A DNA stretch of 64,000 nt from Mesorhizobium sp. SARCC-RB16n (GTDB lineage: Bacteria; Pseudomonadota; Alphaproteobacteria; Rhizobiales; Rhizobiaceae): positions 1 to 64,000 of the forward strand of contig NZ_ML703268.1 in the NCBI RefSeq assembly GCF_008520305.1, given 5' to 3'. Below the pieces are notes generated by a model, which worked only from the letters and a program-made list of their open reading frames with translations, did not search any database and was not told the origin of the DNA. Made by a program: the position numbers and the translations under genes. The stretch's first letter is position 1; each line of letters begins with the position of its first letter. Below, one piece after another: positions 16,212 through 24,157 of this stretch.

Positions 16212-17009
16212 CTACGCCGCGGCACTTCCCTGCCCGGCTAGCCCCCTGAACCACCCCAGTCCGGCTTCAGTCCCCGCCTTCGGCTTGTATTCCGCCCCCA
16301 CCCAGCCGGTGTAACCAATCCGGTCGATATGCTCGTACAGGAACGGATAGTTGATCTCGCCCGTCCCTGGCTCGTGACGGCCGGGATTGTCCGCAAGCTG
16401 GATATGCGCGATGCGGCCGAGGTTTGCCTCGATCTTACGGGCGAGATCCCCCTCCATGATCTGCATGTGGTAGATGTCGTATTGCAGGTACAGGTTCTTG
16501 GAACCGACGCGGTCGATCAGCGCCAGCGCGTGGTCGGAATAGTTCAGGAAGAAGCCAGGAATATCGCGCGTGTTGATCGGCTCGATCAACAGCTTGATGC
16601 CGGCGTGTTCCAGTTTCTCCGCCGCGAAGGCGAGGTTTTCGGCGAAGACATTTTCAAGCGCGTCCCGTGCAATGCCTTGCGGCGCGATGCCGGCGAGGCA
16701 GTTGACCTGCCCGCAGCCAAGCGCTTGCGCATAGGCGATCGCCTTTGCGATGCCCTGGCGGAATTCCGGCACGCGATCCGGTAGCACGGCGATGCCGCGC
16801 TCACCCTTGGCCCAGTCTCCCGCCGGCAGGTTGAACAGCACCTGCGTCAGGCCGTTCTTCTTCAGCCGGGCGGCGACCACATCGGGCGCGTGATCATAAG
16901 GGCCGATATATTCGACACCCTTGAAGCCGGCACGGGCGGCGGCTTCGAAGCGGTCGAGGAAGTCGTGCTCGCCAAAGAGCATCGACAGATTGGCTGAAAA
17001 ACGCGGCAT
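16212..17009 (-). CDS. hyi: Hydroxypyruvate isomerase
   Basis: The 265-residue TIM-barrel isomerase starts MPRFSANLSMLFGE, typical of Hyi, with the metal-binding residues in LLIEPINTRDIPGFFL and YDIYHMQIMEGDL, and a further metal-binding region at HIQLADNPGRHEPGTGEINY. It interconverts hydroxypyruvate and tartronate semialdehyde. Size matches E. coli Hyi (258). It lies between gcl and glxR on the same strand, with GGGAG upstream of the ATG. Confidence 0.93.
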   Translation of the reverse strand: MPRFSANLSMLFGEHDFLDRFEAAARAGFKGVEYIGPYDHAPDVVAARLKKNGLTQVLFNLPAGDWAKGERGIAVLPDRVPEFRQGIAKAIAYAQALGCGQVNCLAGIAPQGIARDALENVFAENLAFAAEKLEHAGIKLLIEPINTRDIPGFFLNYSDHALALIDRVGSKNLYLQYDIYHMQIMEGDLARKIEANLGRIAHIQLADNPGRHEPGTGEINYPFLYEHIDRIGYTGWVGAEYKPKAGTEAGLGWFRGLAGQGSAAA

Positions 17010-17079
17010 TCTTTTTCTCCCTGGAGCATCGGACCCAAAAGTGGAAACCGGTTTGGGACAATCAGATGCTCGAACAAAA

Positions 17080-18861
17080 TTAGTCGAGCATCACGATCGC
17101 GGTCGGCGCGTCTTCCTGATGTTCGGCAAGGTCCTCGAATTCGGTGATCTTGTCGATCTCGGTGCCCATCGAGATGTTCGTGACCCGTTCGAGAATGAAT
17201 TCGAGCACGACCGGAACCTGGTGTTCCTTCATCAACCGCTGCGCTTGCTTGAAGGCCCCGGCGAATTCCTCCGGCTTGCGCACCCTGACCGCCTTGCAGC
17301 CCATCGCCTCGGCGACGGCGACATGGTCGACGCCATAGCCGGCCTCTGGATCGTCGGCGCGGTTGATGTTCTCGAAGGCGAGACTGACCTCATAGTCCAT
17401 CGAGAAGCCGCGCTGCGCCTGGCGGATCAGGCCGAGATAGGCGTTGTTCACGACGACGTGGATGTAGGGCAGCTTGTGCTGCGCGCCGACCGCCAGTTCC
17501 TCGATCATGAACTGGAAATCATAATCGCCCGACAGCGCCACGATGGTGCGGTCTGGATCGGCGGCGCGCACGCCGAGTGCGGCCGGCAAGGTCCAGCCGA
17601 GCGGGCCGGCCTGGCCGCAATTGATCCAGTTGCGCGGCTTGTAGACATGCAGGAACTGCGCGCCGGCGATCTGCGACAGGCCGATCGTGGTGACATAGGT
17701 GACGTCGCGGCCAAACGCCTTGTTCATCTCCTCGTAGACACGCTGCGGCTTCAGCGGGACCTGTTCGAAATGGGTCTTGCGCTTCATCGTCTTCTTGCGG
17801 CCCTGGCATTCCTTGGCCCAGCCCGACCAGTCGCGCAGCTTGCCCGCCGTCTTCCATTCGGTGGCGACGTCGAGCAGCATCTTCAGCGCAGCACCGGCAT
17901 CGGAGACGACGCCGAGATCAGGCGCGAAGACGCGGCCGATCTGCGTCGGCTCGATGTCGACATGAATGAATTTCTTGTCCTTGGTATAGACGTCCACCGA
18001 GCCCGTGTGGCGGTTGGCCCAGCGGTTGCCAATGCCGAAGACGAAATCGGCTTCCAGCATCGTCGCATTGCCGTAGCGGTGCGAGGTCTGCAGCCCGCAC
18101 ATGCCGGCCATCAGCCGGTGGTCGTCGGGGATAGCGCCCCAGCCCATCAGCGTCGGGATAACCGGAACGCCCGTGATCTCGGCAAATTCGATCAACAGGT
18201 CCGACGCGTCGGCATTGATGACGCCGCCGCCGGCCACGATCAGCGGCTTCTCGGCCGCATTGAGCATCGCCAGTGCCTTTTCTGCCTGGGCGCGTGTCAT
18301 CGCCGGCTTGAAAGGCGCCAGCGGCTCATACGCATCGATGTCGAACTCGATCTCGGCCAGTTGGACGTCGACCGGCAGGTCGATCAGCACCGGACCTGGC
18401 CGCGACGAGCGCATCAAATGGAACGCCTTCTGCAGCGCCATCGGCACCAGATAGGGCTCCATCACGGTCACCGCCCATTTGGCAACGGGCGCAGCGATGG
18501 CGGCGATGTCGACGGCCTGGAAATCCTCCTTGTTGAGGCGTGCGCGCGGCGCCTGTCCGGTGATGCACAGGATCGGAATGGAATCGGCCGCCGCCGAATA
18601 GAGCCCGGTGATCATGTCGGTGCCGGCCGGCCCCGAAGTGCCGATGCAGAGACCGATATTGCCTGCCTTGGCCCGGGTATAGCCTTCGGCCATATGCGAG
18701 GCTCCCTCGACGTGGCGGGCAAGGACATGGCGGATGGTGCCCCTCGCCTTCAGCGCCGAGTATAGCGGATTGATCGCCGCGCCCGGCACGCCGAAGGCGC
18801 AGGAAATGCCTTCCTTTTCGAGAACGAGAACAGCGGCATCGACAGCGCGCATCCTGGCCAT
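17080..18861 (-). CDS. gcl: Glyoxylate carboligase (tartronate-semialdehyde synthase)
   Basis: The 593-residue ThDP enzyme, the same length as E. coli Gcl, condenses two glyoxylates to tartronate semialdehyde and CO2. It begins [11 protein letters not shown] and carries the family-specific [17 protein letters not shown] segment in which the usual ThDP-activating Glu is replaced by Val (here about residue 51). It also has [25 protein letters not shown] and the ThDP/Mg motif [15 protein letters not shown] with [12 protein letters not shown]. It leads the operon; a divergent IclR gene and a cluster of TTTTTCA elements lie upstream. It probably allows growth on glycolate, allantoin or purine breakdown products. 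Confidence 0.96.
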   Translation of the reverse strand: MARMRAVDAAVLVLEKEGISCAFGVPGAAINPLYSALKARGTIRHVLARHVEGASHMAEGYTRAKAGNIGLCIGTSGPAGTDMITGLYSAAADSIPILCITGQAPRARLNKEDFQAVDIAAIAAPVAKWAVTVMEPYLVPMALQKAFHLMRSSRPGPVLIDLPVDVQLAEIEFDIDAYEPLAPFKPAMTRAQAEKALAMLNAAEKPLIVAGGGVINADASDLLIEFAEITGVPVIPTLMGWGAIPDDHRLMAGMCGLQTSHRYGNATMLEADFVFGIGNRWANRHTGSVDVYTKDKKFIHVDIEPTQIGRVFAPDLGVVSDAGAALKMLLDVATEWKTAGKLRDWSGWAKECQGRKKTMKRKTHFEQVPLKPQRVYEEMNKAFGRDVTYVTTIGLSQIAGAQFLHVYKPRNWINCGQAGPLGWTLPAALGVRAADPDRTIVALSGDYDFQFMIEELAVGAQHKLPYIHVVVNNAYLGLIRQAQRGFSMDYEVSLAFENINRADDPEAGYGVDHVAVAEAMGCKAVRVRKPEEFAGAFKQAQRLMKEHQVPVVLEFILERVTNISMGTEIDKITEFEDLAEHQEDAPTAIVMLD

Positions 18862-18915
18862 TTCCTGCCTCCACGAATGATTGTTGGATGGCCAAGGATG
18901 TCACCGGCCCCGTAA

Positions 18916-19033
18916 TTTTTCAATTTTTTCAGAATATTTTTTCATTTCTAGAGAACGGCGGCTATCGACTGATTTTGCTCGCTTTTCCCTTTTCCAAGAT
19001 TTGCTTCCGGAATTTCATGAAAAACTTTTTCAT
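18916..19033. promoter_or_regulatory. Candidate IclR operator cluster between gcl and its regulator
   Basis: Four TTTTTCA elements (18916-18922, 18925-18931, 18938-18944, 19026-19032) occur in an AT-rich gap of an otherwise GC-rich region. The last one is half of a 17-base inverted repeat, ATGAAAAA-C-TTTTTCAT (19017-19033). Position between divergent gcl and iclR fits an operator for both promoters. Confidence 0.5.
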
Positions 19034-19058
19034 TGCACTTTGGGAGAAACGGCCGAGA

Positions 19059-19889
19059 ATGCCGGTCATGGAAACGAGTGAAAAACGTCAACGTGGGCGC
19101 CCGCGCTCCTTCAATGGTCCGGCCGAAGCTGCCTCGGTGCAGTCGCTCGACCGTGCCTTGCGCATCCTGGCCATTGTCGCGGAAGGCAGCGGCCTGTCGT
19201 TGAGCGAGATATCGGCGCAAAGCGGGCTCGCTGCCTCCACCGCCTACCGCATGCTGACGACACTCGAAAACCACGGCATGGTGGAGTTCGATACAGCGGA
19301 CCAGCTCTGGTCGATCGGTGTCGAGACCTACCGCATGGGCGCGGCGTTCCTGCGCCGCCGCAAGCTGGTCGACCGTGCCCGCATCGTCATGCAGGAACTG
19401 ATGGAGAAGACCGGCGAGACCGCCAATCTCGGCGTGGCCGAGGACGACTGCGTGGTCTTCGTCAGCCAGGTCGAGACCCACCAGGCGATCCGCGCCTTCT
19501 TCCGGCCTGGCACGCGCAGCCCGTTCCATGCCTCGGGTATCGGCAAGGCGGTGCTGGCGCATCTCGAACCGGAGCGCGTCGGAGCCATCCTGCACAAGGC
19601 GGGCCTGCAGCGCTATACGGACAGGACGCTTTCCGACATCGCCGCCCTCGCGCACGATCTGGCTGTTATTAAGCATCGCGGCTGGTCGGTCGACGACGAG
19701 GAGCGTCACCCCGGCATGCGTTGTGTCGCCGCCGCCATCTTCAATGAATATGGCGAGCCGATCGGCGGCGTTTCCGTTTCCGGGCCGACGGTCCGGGTCA
19801 CGCCGGAGCGACTGGCCGAGATCGGCCCGCTGGTGCGCGACGCCGCGGCCGAGGTAACCAGGATGATAGGCGGCGTGACGGTCAGCTAA
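19059..19889 (+). CDS. IclR-family transcriptional regulator of the glyoxylate operon
   Basis: The protein of 276 residues from the chosen start has an N-terminal winged helix (SVQSLDRALRILAIVAEGSGLSLSEIS, then LAASTAYRMLTTLENHGMVEF) and a C-terminal IclR effector domain ending with the FNEYGEPIGGVSVSGP region. The reading frame is open back to 18888, but the upstream part is the AT-rich operator region translated into hydrophobic residues. The ATG at 19059 has GGGAG 12 bases before it. Divergent from gcl, it likely senses glyoxylate or a related acid, as AllR-type relatives do; repressor versus activator cannot be told. Confidence 0.88.
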   Translation: MPVMETSEKRQRGRPRSFNGPAEAASVQSLDRALRILAIVAEGSGLSLSEISAQSGLAASTAYRMLTTLENHGMVEFDTADQLWSIGVETYRMGAAFLRRRKLVDRARIVMQELMEKTGETANLGVAEDDCVVFVSQVETHQAIRAFFRPGTRSPFHASGIGKAVLAHLEPERVGAILHKAGLQRYTDRTLSDIAALAHDLAVIKHRGWSVDDEERHPGMRCVAAAIFNEYGEPIGGVSVSGPTVRVTPERLAEIGPLVRDAAAEVTRMIGGVTVS

Positions 19890-20017
19890 TCACGAAGCGC
19901 CTGTTTTGCAGCCGCCATGTCGAAAGAATCGACCACGATCGCCAGTCCTACATGGCCCACGCCATATGGGACTTGGCCGCCTTGCCTGGGCGCCCGAATG
20001 CATGCGAAAGGGCGCGC

Positions 20018-20443
20018 ATGAGGAAAATGGTCCAGCTTCTGCTTGCAGCTTCGCTTTGCGGATGTGTGGCGACACCACGACCTGATACCCGCGACCAACG
20101 GGTCAATCCCATTCCGATCTCACTCGCGCTGGAGGAGATTATCACGACAGGTGTCCGCCAACGCCTGCCGGATCCGGTCTCCGCCAGGTTCGGGACCATG
20201 CTCGCCGGCGAGCGAACGCTTGATGGCCGCCAGGAGATCGTGGTTTGCGGCATCGTCAGCGCCAAGACCTCGTCCGGCGTCCATGGCGGCGACAAGCCAT
20301 TCATCGCCAAGGTCTACCCGGAAGCCGCAAGCAGCTTTGAATTGGTCGCGATGGGCGACGAGACGGAGGCTGCCCGGCTTCAAATTGGTGGCTCCTGCCG
20401 CGCGGCCGGTTTGCCAATCCTCGAGCCGAAAACGGACCTTTAG
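20018..20443 (+). CDS. Putative lipoprotein, unknown function
   Basis: The 141-residue product has a signal MRKMVQLLLAASLCGC, with a lipobox ending at Cys16, then ATPRPDTRDQ. The mature domain contains PVSARFGTMLAGERTLDGRQEIVVCGIVSAKTSS and a hydrophobic core with two further Cys. This pattern resembles small secreted proteins of rhizobia, but I cannot name a family. The reading frame is open from 19952; the chosen start gives the signal. A hairpin follows the stop. Confidence 0.62.
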   Translation: MRKMVQLLLAASLCGCVATPRPDTRDQRVNPIPISLALEEIITTGVRQRLPDPVSARFGTMLAGERTLDGRQEIVVCGIVSAKTSSGVHGGDKPFIAKVYPEAASSFELVAMGDETEAARLQIGGSCRAAGLPILEPKTDL

Positions 20444-20463
20444 ACAGGCGGTCTTCACACGAG

Positions 20464-20492
20464 GAAGAGGGGCTGCCTCGCAACCCCTCTTT
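20464..20492. terminator. Hairpin between convergent genes
   Basis: AAGAGGGG and CCCCTCTT pair around an 11-base loop, with a TTTCC run after the plus-strand arm. It lies between the lipoprotein gene and the BA14K gene and probably ends both transcripts. Confidence 0.6.
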
Positions 20493-20525
20493 CCTGTCGT
20501 TGGTCCACTTTCCTGTCGTAGGTCC

Positions 20526-20834
20526 TCAGAGTCGGCAGTAGTGGCTGTAGCCGTCATGGCCGATATAGGTGTCTGAGTCCGGATCGTAGCTCGCGTAGCG
20601 CTCGAAGCAGCGGCGAACGTGCCATGAACCGCCATCCTCGTCGACATAGACAGCGCGCGGCGGCTGCTGCTGAGCGAGAAGGCTGCCAAGGACGAAACCG
20701 CCAACGCCGGCGGCTATGCCGATGCCAAGGTCGTGATGATGCGAGTGAGCAGCCGAGGGCTGGACGGTGCCGACCAAAGCGGTGGCGGCGACGGTGGAGG
20801 CGATAAGACCGGAAACGAGTGTGCGCTTGAACAT
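20526..20834 (-). CDS. BA14K-family secreted protein
   Basis: The 102-residue protein has a signal peptide (MFKRTLVSGLIASTVAATAL..., cleavage near PSAAHS), a His-rich stretch (HSHHHD), a Gly-rich helix (GIGIAAGVGGFVLGSLL) and the C-terminal BA14K motif CFERYASYDPDSDTYIGHDG. BA14K proteins of Brucella and relatives are immunogenic and have been described as lectin-like. The start is at 20834, with GGAG upstream; longer readings pass through a leader hairpin. Its signal peptide closely resembles that of the His-rich gene 300 bases upstream. Confidence 0.82.
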   Translation of the reverse strand: MFKRTLVSGLIASTVAATALVGTVQPSAAHSHHHDLGIGIAAGVGGFVLGSLLAQQQPPRAVYVDEDGGSWHVRRCFERYASYDPDSDTYIGHDGYSHYCRL

Positions 20835-20858
20835 GATGATCTCCTTGCTTCGTTGACA

Positions 20859-20877
20859 GAGGCGATCCATCCGCCTC
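20859..20877 (-). promoter_or_regulatory. Leader hairpin before the BA14K gene
   Basis: GAGGCG and CGCCTC pair around a 7-base loop in the mRNA leader, beginning 25 bases upstream of the start codon. The same hairpin at the same distance precedes the His-rich gene. Confidence 0.5.
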
Positions 20878-21077
20878 TTGATCATCTGTCGCAGCGGCAT
20901 TGAAAAAGGTTCGACGGGTTTTGATTTTTTCGAGAGATTTTCGAAGAGGCAGATAACGGCAGCCTGAATGGCTCGGCGCCCTCGCCGTCGTTGATGAACC
21001 AGGCCCGTGCGCTTCAGGTACCTTTCGCCAATCAGGTCATCGTCGGTGACGGCGACAGGGAGGCCGAGTCAATGCAA

Positions 21078-21101
21078 AAAGGGCGGCCGAAGCCGCCCTT
21101 T
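21078..21101 (-). terminator. Intrinsic terminator of the His-rich gene
   Basis: On the minus strand AAAGGGCGGC-TTCG-GCCGCCCTTT is a perfect 10-bp stem capped by a TTCG tetraloop and followed by further Ts, 36 bases after the stop codon. The rest of 20878-21077 holds no supported gene. Confidence 0.85.
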
Positions 21102-21136
21102 CCTGGACCGGTTTCTTCAACGCGGCCAGGCCGCAC

Positions 21137-21361
21137 TCAGTAGACGATGATGTGGTGGTGGTGATGATGGTGATGGCCATAGACCCACCAGTAGTCCGGG
21201 TAGTCCGGGTAGTCCGGGTAATCCTGGTAGTCGACGTAGTCGTCGTAATGATCATGATGGTGATGCATGCCATGAGCCGACGAAGACTGGACGGTGACGG
21301 CGAGCGCTCCGGTGGCAACGAAGATGGCGACGAGACCTGAAACGAAACTGCGCTTGAACAT
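21137..21361 (-). CDS. His/Tyr/Asp-rich small secreted protein
   Basis: The 74-residue product has a signal peptide MFKRSFVSGLVAIFVATGALA, nearly the same as that of the BA14K neighbour. The short mature chain consists of HGMHHHHDHYDDY, a run of xDY tripeptides (VDY, QDY, PDY, PDY, PDY), WWVYG and an eight-His run. Such composition suggests metal (zinc, nickel or copper) binding or surface interaction in the periplasm, but no domain is known to me. GGAG precedes the ATG. The xDY part is encoded by a tandem 9-base repeat. Confidence 0.72.
   Translation of the reverse strand: MFKRSFVSGLVAIFVATGALAVTVQSSSAHGMHHHHDHYDDYVDYQDYPDYPDYPDYWWVYGHHHHHHHHIIVY
21191..21244. repeat. Six tandem 9-base units inside the His-rich gene
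   Basis: GTAGTCCGG occurs three times exactly (21191-21217), followed by degenerate GTAATCCTG, GTAGTCGAC and GTAGTCGTC. On the coding strand they specify PDY x3, QDY, VDY and DDY, so the array stays in frame and is likely to vary in copy number between strains. Confidence 0.85.
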
Positions 21362-21385
21362 GATGAGCTCCTGGATCTTTTGATC

Positions 21386-21403
21386 GAGGCGACCATTCGC
21401 CTC
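21386..21403 (-). promoter_or_regulatory. Leader hairpin before the His-rich gene
   Basis: GAGGCG and CGCCTC pair around a 6-base loop, beginning 25 bases before the ATG at 21361, the same element and spacing as at 20859-20877. A shared GTCGAACCTTT-like segment lies further upstream of both. Confidence 0.5.
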
Positions 21404-21532
21404 TGAAGATCAGTCGGCGCACCGCGGCGAAAGGTTCGACAGATCCGGAGATTTTTTTAAAACACGGCTGGCGCGTAGTGAGCAGGCAGTACCGGTTCGC
21501 GCCATGACCACTACGGATTACTCACCACGGGC

Positions 21533-21700
21533 TTAGCCCATGCCGGTGATATGGCGAAGCCAGAAGGCGAGTGCGATGAAGCCGATGATGGTGGTGACTC
21601 CAGTCCAGTCGACATTGGCCTTCTTCACATCGCTGATGAGCTTCACCAGCAGCATCCATGCCAGGACGACGATAGGGAGAATGATGACAAGCCTGATCAT
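21533..21700 (-). CDS. 55-residue two-helix membrane protein, unknown function
   Basis: The reading frame encodes MIRLVIILPIVVLAWMLLV as a first membrane helix, a short loop (SDVKKANVDW), and a second helix TTIIGFIALAFWL before the end RHITGMG. GGAG lies 8 bases before the ATG. The clean start signal and two well-formed helices make this more likely a real gene than chance. No family name can be given. A longer overlapping frame (21522-21791) is a shadow rich in His/Arg. Confidence 0.65.
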   Translation of the reverse strand: MIRLVIILPIVVLAWMLLVKLISDVKKANVDWTGVTTIIGFIALAFWLRHITGMG

Positions 21701-21854
21701 GCGACACTCCAGTCCGAAGCGATTGCACCCTCGTCCTCATGTAGGAAGCGCGTTTACGGATTTCAGCATGGGCCATGGCGCCATGCACCACGACGGAGCC
21801 AAAAATGGAGTTTTGTCTTTACTGGCGCACCAAATATGCTAACCGAAGCGCCGT

Positions 21855-21930
21855 GCCCTTGTAGCTCAGCTGGTAGAGCAGCGGTTTTGTAAACCGAAGG
21901 TCGGCGGTTCGATTCCGTCCGGGGGCACCA
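21855..21930 (+). tRNA. tRNA-Thr (anticodon TGT), CCA encoded
   Basis: Cloverleaf with acceptor GCCCTTG/CGGGGGC (two G-T pairs), D-arm TAGCTCAGCTGGTAGAGCA, anticodon loop TTTGTAA giving TGT, T-arm GGTTCGATTCC and an encoded CCA. No repeat of its 3' end was seen elsewhere in the window, so there is no sign of an integrated island at this site. Confidence 0.96.
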
Positions 21931-22033
21931 CCCTTCGCTCTTCGAGCTCCGGGTGGCAGGCCACCCCAAGCCCGTAGACGCAGGAGTGTCCTCCGAAATC
22001 CCGGCGTAGAGCGACTACGAGCGCCACCACCCT

Positions 22034-22603
22034 CTACGAAGCGCTCGCGATTTGGGCCGCCACGTTCGTCCTGGTGAACGTATTCCTCACCCTCACAGAC
22101 TTGTAGACGTAAGCAGCCCAGATGCCGGTCACGACAAACGAAGCTATCGGTGCCGCCAGCGCGTCGCCTGCGAGCATCTGGTTGACCGGAACGCCCAGAA
22201 TTGACGAAATCCAGATCGTATCCAGGACAAAAACGACAGGGATCGCAAGCCACTGAAGCAGAAACAATTGCGGGAAGCGGCGGCTTCGCCGCAGCATTGA
22301 AATCAGCACAACCAGCTGAAGCGCCAGAAATGCGAGATTGAGGGCAACCTCGCCATACACAGCTAGGGAGCCGTTCGGCAGGGTCATGAGTTGCTGGTAA
22401 CCGTCGGCCGACTTGGCGAAGTCGGCGAGTGTGCGCAGCGGTGACAATGTCTGACCGATAGCCAGCAGCATCAGCCAGCCGCCGAAGCCCACAAGAGCCT
22501 CAGGATTCTGTGACGGCTTCGCGGCTGATCGAACAGCAAAGAAAACAGGCACGCCGATCAACAGCAGCACGATCGCCCAATGCCAGATGGAAAATGCCCC
22601 CAT
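22034..22603 (-). CDS. DUF2569-like membrane protein
   Basis: The 189-residue protein begins with a membrane helix (MGAFSIWHWAIVLLLIGVPVFF), a basic linker, then the DUF2569 start motif VGFGGWLMLLAIGQTLSPLRTL and three more helices, the third ending in IPVVFVLDTIWI. The extra N-terminal helix resembles those found in front of DUF805/DUF2569 domains. No function is known. Directly downstream of the truncated TetR gene on the same strand. Confidence 0.75.
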   Translation of the reverse strand: MGAFSIWHWAIVLLLIGVPVFFAVRSAAKPSQNPEALVGFGGWLMLLAIGQTLSPLRTLADFAKSADGYQQLMTLPNGSLAVYGEVALNLAFLALQLVVLISMLRRSRRFPQLFLLQWLAIPVVFVLDTIWISSILGVPVNQMLAGDALAAPIASFVVTGIWAAYVYKSVRVRNTFTRTNVAAQIASAS

Positions 22604-22629
22604 TTACCCCTCCCTCTTTTTATGCCCCT

Positions 22630-23246
22630 CTAAGTTGTACCAGATTTCAAACTCAACTCAAGAGCTGAGCCTCGCGTAAGACGATGTCTGATACCGAAGC
22701 GACGACCTCTCCTGCCTGCTCCTGACTCCCACACCCCAATCGCCGCCACCAGTATACTGTTCTGCCTCCGTATCGCAGCCGTCAACTCCGGTATCTTCGC
22801 CTCGTCGCGCTTCACGAATTCGATGAACATCATGTTCATGTTGTTGAAGATCAGTTCGCCGAGCGCCGCGCCGTCGATATCCTGCCGCACCAGGCCAATT
22901 TCCTGTAGCCGGGTGATCAGCGCGCGGATCTGTTCGGTGAGCGAGCGGTCGACGCCGGTATAAGCCTGGCCGAACGGGCTGTCGGGCAATTGCGTCGAGA
23001 TCGCCATCGCCTGCCGCCACATCTCCTTGCTGAGATAGTGCAGCGAGTGCTCGATATAGATGCCGATCAGCGTGTCCAGCGCGTCGCCGACATTGGCCGG
23101 CGGCCTGGCGACCACGCCGCGCCCGGCATTGAGCACCTCATTGACCTCCATCGAGACGATGGCACCCAGGATGTCGCCCTTGTTCTGGTAGTAATTGTAG
23201 ATGGTGCCGATCGACACTTCGGCCTGCGCGGCGATCGTCTCGATCC
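22630..23246 (-). pseudogene. TetR-family regulator lacking its N-terminal DNA-binding helices
   Basis: The frame reads IETIAAQAEVSIGTIYNYYQNKGDIL, the second half of a TetR helix-turn-helix, followed by a complete-looking ligand domain. The first 25-30 residues (helix 1 and most of helix 2) are absent: upstream codons become PGSRGRW after an in-frame stop at 23266-23268, right at a 14-base palindrome. Without the first helices DNA binding should fail, so this is a remnant. The C-terminal 25 residues are Arg/Ser-rich and may also be abnormal. The other end of the same scar truncates an ABC ATPase gene. Confidence 0.75.
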
Positions 23247-23573
23247 ATCGACCCCTTGACCCGGGTCAACCGAATTTAGATCGTTCTTAATGGCGGTCAG
23301 CGCCGACTCGGCGACTGCGCATAGATACCGGGGTAAGTGGCCGTGAAAGCGGCTTGCAGAATGCGATTGGCGCCCAGAGCGACACCGCCAACAGGCCCCG
23401 AAAATGTGAATATCCGCGACTGTAGCGAGGCTTCATCGTCCCCCGTCATCGACTGATAGGCCAAAGCCGCCGCGGTTGTGGCTGCCAACAACCGTCCAGA
23501 TGGTCTTTTGAAGAGAATAAGTTACTCAATAGAAGAATATTTTATCTGCACAAAATCTAATGTAAATATCTCG
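23247..23573. other. Junction segment between two truncated genes
   Basis: About 330 bases separate the broken TetR and ABC genes. The segment holds a 14-base palindrome TTGACCCGGGTCAA (23256-23269), a 64-codon minus-strand frame (23297-23491) of unknown kind, and an AT-rich end (23505-23573) unlike the surroundings. No transposase, inverted terminal repeats or integrase is visible. Confidence 0.6.
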
Positions 23574-24155
23574 TTGCTCGGTGCGCTGGACCTCAAACTG
23601 CGCCGCCAGATGCAGGACGAATTGAAGGCGATCCAGAAGCGCGTCGGCACCGCCTTCATCCATGTCACCCACGACCAGGAAGAAGCGATGGCGCTGGCCG
23701 ACCATTGCGTGGTGATGAATGACGGCCGCATCGAGGACGAAGGGCCGGCCGAGCCCGTCTATGCCAGGCCGGCGACGCGCTTTTCCGCGACCTTCATGGG
23801 CGAGAGCACTATCCTCGCCGGCACGGTCGTGGAGACCAGGGACAGGACGAGCACCGTCGCGACGCCGGTCGGATCGGTGTTGCTGCCTAGTGCCTTGCCG
23901 TTGGGGTCGGCGGCGGCATTGGCCATACGGCCTGAGCACCTTGTGCTGGGCACAGCCTCGGCTGGCACGAAGCTCGGCAAGGCGGAAGTGAGCGACGTCG
24001 TCTTCCAGGGCAGTTTCAAGCGCGTGCTTGCGACGTCCGTCGAAGAGCCCTCCTTGCAATTCGTCGCCAAGCTGCCCGCTACCGCCACTGTCCGGCCGGG
24101 CGACACCGTGGCCGTTTCATGCGATACCGACCAGATCATCCTTTTGACGGATTGA
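23574..24155 (+). pseudogene. ABC transporter ATPase (PotA-like), C-terminal part only
   Basis: Similarity begins at GALDLKLRRQMQDEL, just after where Walker B should be. It continues through the switch His region FIHVTHDQEEAMALAD and the C-terminal TOBE domain (ALAIRPEHLVLG, ending DTDQIILLTD). Walker A, the Q-loop, the signature motif and Walker B are all missing, so the product cannot hydrolyse ATP. The open frame reaches back to 23478 only through unrelated AT-rich DNA. The TOBE type fits a polyamine/spermidine importer, matching the binding-protein gene at 27167-28201; the permease genes are absent. Confidence 0.8.
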
Positions 24156-24157
24156 AC

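Noticed and set aside
16921-18765. 614-codon frame antisense to gcl and hyi
   Set aside because: Shadow of two strongly recognised enzymes; no ribosome site or similarity.
19886-20098. 70-codon minus-strand frame ending VVDSFDMAAAKQALRD
   Set aside because: The end looks protein-like and might be a gene remnant, but I cannot match it and it overlaps the start of the lipoprotein gene.
21191-21244. Tandem 9-base repeats as a CRISPR-like array
   Set aside because: Units are contiguous without spacers and lie in frame within a coding sequence; no cas genes.
21855-21930. tRNA-Thr as an integration site for an island reaching the 23-kb scar
   Set aside because: No integrase gene and no repeat of the tRNA 3' end were found downstream.
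23297-23491. 64-codon minus-strand frame in the junction segment
   Set aside because: Signal-like start but no ribosome site and no similarity; kept only as part of the scar description.
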